From NCBI GenBank assembly GCA_040081395.1, contig JBEBGN010000001.1, forward strand, positions 6,149 to 70,148: DNA of 64,000 nt, read 5' to 3'. Source of the stretch: UBA2982 sp040081395. GTDB taxonomy: Bacteria; Gemmatimonadota; Gemmatimonadetes; Longimicrobiales; Gaopeijiaceae. The translations under genes were made by a program, and so were the position numbers. Numbering within the stretch: position 1 is the stretch's first letter; every line of letters begins with the position of its first letter. Under the pieces are notes generated by a model that searched no databases, had not been told where the DNA came from, and saw nothing but the letters and a program-made list of their open reading frames with translations. Shown here one piece after another: positions 59,548 to 64,000 of the stretch.

Positions 59548-60200
59548 GGAGCTATCGGTTCCACACGGGGGTCAGCGCCTTCTTCGAGATGGCGACGTCC
59601 GATGCGAGGGCGGTGTTGCCCGCGCATCTCGAGCCTATCGAGGTACGCCACGAGCGCAGCGTCCTGTCCGTGAACGCCTTCCTGTTCGACGACAGCGTGG
59701 TGGGCCCGTATACGGAGGTCATGTTCGCGGTCATCGTGCCGCCCTCCGTGTTGGCGTGGGGCGAGCACGCGAAGGCGGGGCTCTATCCGTTCCTCTGCGC
59801 GACCAGCTCGGAGGAGGCCCGTCGCATCAAGGCGGAGCGCTTCCACTTCCCGTACCACGACCAGAACATCGACGCCCAGTTCATCGAGACGTCCGAGCGG
59901 GTGCGCATCCGGGTCTTCGGCTCGGGTGCACCGATTCTGGACCTGAGCGTGACGCCGGAGTCGTGGGAGACGACGACCCACCTGCTCCAGGGCTTCATGA
60001 TGAACGGCACGGAGCGGCTCCGCACCATCCTGCAGATCAGCGGCGACTATACGGTGCACGAGAACGAGCGCGGCGACATGAAGCTCTTCCCGCACCCGAT
60101 CACGAACGACCTCCTGCGCCAGGACGTGTCGCCCTGTCCGTTCCGCGAGCACTGGTTCAAGAACGGCACCGAGGTCTTCCACAAGATCGAGGCCTTCTAA
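59535..60200 (+). CDS. Uncharacterised protein translationally linked to the SPT-like gene
   Basis: 221 residues, no signal peptide or membrane span. Beta-rich, with VRHERSVLSVNAFLFDDSVVG, VMFAVIVPPSV and a His/Phe-rich middle (ERFHFPYHDQNID). There is a vague resemblance to the acetoacetate decarboxylase-like fold, but I cannot identify the catalytic Lys with confidence. The ATG overlaps the last codons of the SPT-like gene, so production is coupled; it may process or modify that enzyme's product. Function unknown. Confidence 0.65.
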   Translation: MPVVGSYRFHTGVSAFFEMATSDARAVLPAHLEPIEVRHERSVLSVNAFLFDDSVVGPYTEVMFAVIVPPSVLAWGEHAKAGLYPFLCATSSEEARRIKAERFHFPYHDQNIDAQFIETSERVRIRVFGSGAPILDLSVTPESWETTTHLLQGFMMNGTERLRTILQISGDYTVHENERGDMKLFPHPITNDLLRQDVSPCPFREHWFKNGTEVFHKIEAF

Positions 60201-60212
60201 GCGCGTAGGGGT

Positions 60213-62303
60213 GTGGTGATCCGAGATCGGCCCGGCGTCGTCCTCATCCTTGCGGCGGCAGCGAGCCTCGCTGCCTGCGTCCCGGACGGAGGACGTCCGG
60301 ATCCGGATACCGCTAGCCTCGTACGTGTGCTCGAAGCCGAGGACGCGCGGACCATTGAGGGCGTCGAGCTCGACGTGCTGGTCACCGCGGCACGCTCGGA
60401 CGATCCCCATCTCCGCCGGACGGCGGTGCGCGCGCTCGGGCGACTCGAAGAGCCCGCCCTGGCCGGAGCCATCGCACCGCACTTGGTCGATGCCGACGAA
60501 GGCGTCCGTGCGGCCACCGCTGAAGCGCTCGCGCAAGCGGTCCATGGAGCGGACGGATCCGCAGTGCTCCCCGACCTGCTGGCGCGTGTCGAAACGGAGA
60601 GGGCGGCATCGGTGCGCGGCGCGATCGCGCGCTCGATCGGCACGCTGGAGTTGGAAGCCCTCGACCGGCGGCGCGCAGCCCAGGCCATCGCCCGCTTGGC
60701 CGGCACCGATGGGCTCGACCCGACAACGGAGGTGCTGATCGGTGCGGCGCTCGGCTTCGAGGCGCTGCTCCGTGACTCGGGCGAAGGCGCCGATCGGGAC
60801 GGGCTGGACCGGGTGGCCGCAGACCGCCTCGAGGAGATGGCCGCGTTCGGGTCCGAGGATCCGGACGACGTCGAGGCAGCGCGCATCCGTGCTCTCGCCA
60901 TCTCGTCGTTGGGGCAAGCGCGGCGCCTGAGCGCCGACGCGATCGAGCGCGCCGGGTCGGATCCGCATCCGGATGTACGGCGCGCTCCCCTTCGCTTCCT
61001 CGGTGCGGTCGCTCCGTCGCAGCGGCCGGCCATCCTGGGCCGGGCGATCGCCGATCCGTCCCCGCGAGTGGCGATCGAAGCCCTACGGATCGTGGCTGCC
61101 GGGGCGCGAACCTCACAGCCATGCGAGTGGCTCTTCGCGGCCGCCGCGCCCGCCTCGCCTCCTTCGGTCCGGGTGGTCGCGCTCGAAGCCCTCGGCCGTC
61201 CCTGCCCCGATTCCGGTGCGCAACGGGAACTGCTCCGTACCACGGCGTCCGACCTGACACCAGACGAATCTGCGCCCTGGCAGCCCGCCGCGCAGGCGCT
61301 CGTGTCACTGGCGCGCATCGACGAGCGGAGCGCAGCCGACCTCCTCCCGCGCTTCGTCGAGCATCCGAACCCCTTCGTGCGGACCTACGCTGCGACAGTA
61401 GCGGGTATCGTGGGAGCGGAAGCGGACCTCGAGAGACTGGCGGCCGACTCCAGCCCGAACGTGCGCTCCGTCGCAATCGAAGCGCTCTTCTCGGCGCACG
61501 GCCACCGCGTGGACGACCTGCTGCTCGATCAACTGGCGAGCGATGACCCGCAGCTTCTCCTCACGGCAGCGCGTCTTCTCGCCGGGTCGCCGGGGCGCAC
61601 CACGGTGGCCGCAGCGTTGATGGTCAAGCTCGAGCGGCTTTCGTCTGCGCGCCGGGAGACGTGGCGCGACCCACGGCTCGCGCTCCTCGAGCGCATCGGG
61701 GAGCTCGGAGACGCGTCGCTCGCCGGCTCCGTAAGGCCACTCCTCGAGGACTTCGATCCGGAGATCGCCGTCGCGGCGGCCACGATCCTACGTGCGTGGA
61801 CCGGCCAAGCCGTCGATCCGGCGCCTCAGCATCTCACACGCACCCCTCTGCCATCTCCGGCGGAACTGACGTCGCTCGAGCGGACCACCGTGGCGCTGCA
61901 CATGCGGGGCGGCGGCACGATCGTGATCGATCTTCTCCCGACCTTGGCCCCCCGGAACGCGTGGCGCTTCGTGAGTCTGGCGCGCTCAGGCTACTTCGAC
62001 GGCCTGACCTTCCACCGCTGGGCGCCCAACTTCGTCATTCAAGGCGGAAGCCCCGGCGCGAACGAGTACTCGGGAGATGGACCCTACACCCGCGACGAGG
62101 TGGGCGGCTCGCACTGGCGCGGCACGGTCGGCGTTTCGACCCGCGGCCGTGACACCGGCGACGGTCAGATCTTCGTCAACTTGGTCGACAATGTGCGACT
62201 CGACCACGACTACACCGTCTTTGGATTCGTCTCCGCAGGGATGGACGTCGTGGATGCCGTGCTCGAGGGAGCGGTGATCGAGCGCGCCGAAGTCCGTGAC
62301 TAG
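60213..62303 (+). CDS. Lipoprotein fusing HEAT-like repeats to a cyclophilin domain
   Basis: 696 residues. A lipobox (AAASLAAC) anchors it. Residues about 50-530 are HEAT/PBS-lyase-type helical repeats (DDPHLRRTAVRALGRLEEPAL, DADEGVRAATAEALAQAV, SNPNVRSVAIEAL-like units). Residues about 550-690 form a cyclophilin: LTFHRWAPNFVIQGGSPGANEYSG, FVNLVDNVRLDHDYTVFGFV. It probably acts as a periplasmic folding factor with a scaffold for client proteins. GTG start at 60213 (a second GTG follows). Its stop overlaps that of the convergent aminopeptidase (CTAG). Confidence 0.87.
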   Translation: MVIRDRPGVVLILAAAASLAACVPDGGRPDPDTASLVRVLEAEDARTIEGVELDVLVTAARSDDPHLRRTAVRALGRLEEPALAGAIAPHLVDADEGVRAATAEALAQAVHGADGSAVLPDLLARVETERAASVRGAIARSIGTLELEALDRRRAAQAIARLAGTDGLDPTTEVLIGAALGFEALLRDSGEGADRDGLDRVAADRLEEMAAFGSEDPDDVEAARIRALAISSLGQARRLSADAIERAGSDPHPDVRRAPLRFLGAVAPSQRPAILGRAIADPSPRVAIEALRIVAAGARTSQPCEWLFAAAAPASPPSVRVVALEALGRPCPDSGAQRELLRTTASDLTPDESAPWQPAAQALVSLARIDERSAADLLPRFVEHPNPFVRTYAATVAGIVGAEADLERLAADSSPNVRSVAIEALFSAHGHRVDDLLLDQLASDDPQLLLTAARLLAGSPGRTTVAAALMVKLERLSSARRETWRDPRLALLERIGELGDASLAGSVRPLLEDFDPEIAVAAATILRAWTGQAVDPAPQHLTRTPLPSPAELTSLERTTVALHMRGGGTIVIDLLPTLAPRNAWRFVSLARSGYFDGLTFHRWAPNFVIQGGSPGANEYSGDGPYTRDEVGGSHWRGTVGVSTRGRDTGDGQIFVNLVDNVRLDHDYTVFGFVSAGMDVVDAVLEGAVIERAEVRD

Positions 62304-63907
62304 GAGACCGGCCTCGAACGCATGAGCTGCTCGATCTCGTCGATCTGACGTGGCACCCCGTAGGACAGGAGCTCGGGATCACCGTCCGTGATCAGCACGT
62401 CGTCCTCGATGCGCACGCCGATATTCCACCACTTCGGGTCGATGTCGTCCGACGCAGCGATGTAGATCCCGGGCTCGACGGTGATCACCGTGCCGGGTGT
62501 AAGCGGGCCCCCGTTGCCCACGTCGTGCACGTCGAGCCCCAGATAGTGGCTCGTGCCGTGCATGAAAAAGCGCCGGAGCCCCGCTTGGTCGTTCGGCCCG
62601 GAGATCAGGCCGAGGCGAGCCAGACCCTCCGCGAGCACGCGAGCGGCGGCTTGGTGCGGGGCGCTGAACGAATTCCCCGCGCGTGACGCGCGAATTCCCG
62701 CTTCCTGCGCGTCGTAGACCACTTGGTAGATGGCTCGCTGCTCGGGCGTGTACCGACCCGCGAGGGGGATCGTCCGCGTGACGTCCGCCGTGTAGCCGTG
62801 GTACTCGGCCCCGATATCGATGACCACGACGTCTCCCGGCTGCGTCGTGCGTCGGTTCGTCTCGTAGTGCAGGATCACCGAGTTCTCGCCGCTTCCCACG
62901 ATACTCGGGAAACCTGGGTGCTCGGAGCCGTTCCTCTTGAACGTGTACTCAACGAGCGCCTCGATCTCGTATTCCGCCCACCCCGGCTCGACCTGCGTCA
63001 TCACGGCGCGGTGTGCCTCTGCGGTGATGTCGATCGCGCGCTGTAGCACGACCATCTCCTCCGCGGTCTTCTGGGTGCGGAGGTCCGCCAGCACCGCACG
63101 GAGCGCAGTTCCCTCGGAGCGCCCTGCCAGCAGCTCGGTCCGCCTGCGGGCCCACTCGTCGTAGGTCTCCGAGTCGGCAAACGCCTGGGCGAGCTGCCGC
63201 AGATACGGGTCCGTGAAGGCCGCAGGGCCGATCGGCGTGTTGCCCTTCATGCGCTCGAACACGTCGGGACCGGAGGCGAGCGCGACCGCGAACAGGTTCG
63301 CGTTCGGGTTGCCCCTGGGCATGGTCAGCAGATCGACGTGCGCGAAGAACGTCTCCAACTGGGCTTCGAGCTCGGAGCCGGATTCGGGAGCGTCCGGGAT
63401 GTCGACGTGGTGGATCTGGCGCGAGCGATCGCGCAGAAGCGGCACGACGATCTCGTCGAAACGCGTGGTCTCGACCGCGAGCTCGACACCCAGCTCCGAC
63501 ATCGCCCGCTCCGTCCCGAACCTCCGCCCATCCCACACCTCTTCCGCGGGATTGCGGGGAGGCACGAAGAGCACCTCGCGCACAGTGCGTCCGTCGACCT
63601 GCACGCCACCCGGCGCAAGGAGCAAGACCGAGTTCGGCTCCTCGCTCCCCGTCAGGTACAGGAAGTCGCTCGACTGCCGGTACTCGTAGCTCACGTCGTT
63701 CGAGCGATTCCTGGTCGCGGCGCTGAACGCCACCGCTACAGCGTTCTGCGGCAGGAAGCGCCCCAGGAATTCGCGACGGCTCCGATGGAACTCGGCGCTG
63801 AGGAAGTCATCCTCGTAGCGGACGGGCGCATCGTGCTGCTGGCCGGAAGCGGCGAGCGGGAGGATGGCGGCGGCGAGCAGGCACCAGACCACGGCTCTGG
63901 GTCTCAT
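62300..63907 (-). CDS. Exported Xaa-Pro aminopeptidase (M24B)
   Basis: 535 residues with a signal peptide (LLAAAILPLAASGQ). An AMP_N domain (FLPQNAVAVAFSAATRNRSND) precedes a pita-bread fold with the metal ligands Asp in VVVIDIGAEYHGYTADVTRT, His in MHGTSHYLGLDVHDVG, Glu in TVITVEPGIYIA and Glu in VRIEDDVLIT. It removes N-terminal residues preceding proline, here in the periplasm. ATG at 63907 gives the signal peptide; the open frame to 63946 is not needed. Nothing recognisable lies between 63908 and the window end. Confidence 0.92.
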   Translation of the reverse strand: MRPRAVVWCLLAAAILPLAASGQQHDAPVRYEDDFLSAEFHRSRREFLGRFLPQNAVAVAFSAATRNRSNDVSYEYRQSSDFLYLTGSEEPNSVLLLAPGGVQVDGRTVREVLFVPPRNPAEEVWDGRRFGTERAMSELGVELAVETTRFDEIVVPLLRDRSRQIHHVDIPDAPESGSELEAQLETFFAHVDLLTMPRGNPNANLFAVALASGPDVFERMKGNTPIGPAAFTDPYLRQLAQAFADSETYDEWARRRTELLAGRSEGTALRAVLADLRTQKTAEEMVVLQRAIDITAEAHRAVMTQVEPGWAEYEIEALVEYTFKRNGSEHPGFPSIVGSGENSVILHYETNRRTTQPGDVVVIDIGAEYHGYTADVTRTIPLAGRYTPEQRAIYQVVYDAQEAGIRASRAGNSFSAPHQAAARVLAEGLARLGLISGPNDQAGLRRFFMHGTSHYLGLDVHDVGNGGPLTPGTVITVEPGIYIAASDDIDPKWWNIGVRIEDDVLITDGDPELLSYGVPRQIDEIEQLMRSRPVS

Positions 63908-64000
63908 GGATCGTGTCCGTTTCGCGGTTCGGGAAGGCGCCCCCATCCTACAGCGAGTTCGGGCTTTCGGTCCACCCGCGACCCGAACAGATTCCGCCTC

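Noticed and set aside
59415..60968. 517-residue minus-strand open frame
   Set aside because: Covers three unrelated plus-strand features and shows only low-complexity Arg/His/Gly composition.

Overview
This is a GC-rich, densely packed bacterial chromosome segment with 67 supported protein genes plus one 20-codon candidate. GTG and TTG starts are frequent, and many junctions are 4-nt ATGA or GTGA overlaps. The host is Gram-negative with a periplasm: there is a TolC-type efflux operon, several outer-membrane beta-barrel candidates, many lipobox lipoproteins and a Tat-exported oxidase. It makes menaquinone. The mix of genes (men operon, DUF502, DUF72, DUF411, YfiT-like DinB protein, exported caspase-like proteases, serine-palmitoyltransferase-like enzyme) suggests Gemmatimonadota or a neighbouring phylum. 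That placement is inference; there is no rRNA or other phylogenetic marker here. I saw no tRNA, rRNA, CRISPR array, IS element or phage gene.

Layout. 1-5.8 kb: an exported caspase-like protease cut by the window edge, then a thiol-redox locus of periplasmic peroxiredoxin, TlpA-like thioredoxin and CcdA/DsbD-type membrane protein, then DUF502, an M50-type membrane protein, a short independent transcription unit (promoter, exceptionally strong Shine-Dalgarno, 20-codon ORF, terminator) and a redoxin. 5.9-13.9 kb: a TetR-controlled efflux operon (TolC, HlyD, two ABC ATPases, two permeases), followed by a methyltransferase-like gene. 14-15.7 kb: an MhqO/MhqD-like dioxygenase-esterase pair. 15.7-26.8 kb: greA, purE, an acyl-CoA oxidase-like gene, tyrS, yfiT, an alkyltransferase-like gene, a CGNR regulator, amidohydrolase, aquaporin and S51 peptidase. 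26.9-37.3 kb: a Tat amine oxidase, a second exported caspase, and the operon menF-menD-menB-cyclophilin-menA-menE. 37-45.7 kb: lipoproteins, ArsC-like and DUF72 genes, DUF411, and a porin/Rieske/di-heme cytochrome operon behind two DtxR/MntR-like operators. 45.8-54 kb: a NarL-type two-component system, universal stress protein, flavin halogenase-like enzyme, TerC, NhaR and a glutamate-synthase-like enzyme. 54-64 kb: PadR, Fpg, a GspG-like orphan, menH, a serine-palmitoyltransferase-like gene with an overlapping partner, a HEAT-cyclophilin lipoprotein and an Xaa-Pro aminopeptidase.

The most important observation is at 1469-2044. The periplasmic peroxiredoxin has an in-frame TGA exactly where the catalytic peroxidatic cysteine should be, the frame is open and conserved on both sides, no other cysteine remains in the mature protein, and a hairpin with bacterial SECIS geometry lies 15 nt after the TGA. 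It is best read as a selenocysteine peroxiredoxin that ordinary gene callers would split into two pieces. The adjacent convergent CcdA-thioredoxin pair is a plausible electron source for it.

The second notable item is the small transcription unit at 4920-5164, whose 12-nt Shine-Dalgarno is a perfect complement of the 16S rRNA 3' end. Other observations worth following are the tandem metal-box operators at 45705-45743, start codons of two divergent genes overlapping in one CATG (40240-40243), a cyclophilin and a caspase built into the menaquinone operon, and an uncharacterised protein translationally overlapping the serine-palmitoyltransferase-like gene.
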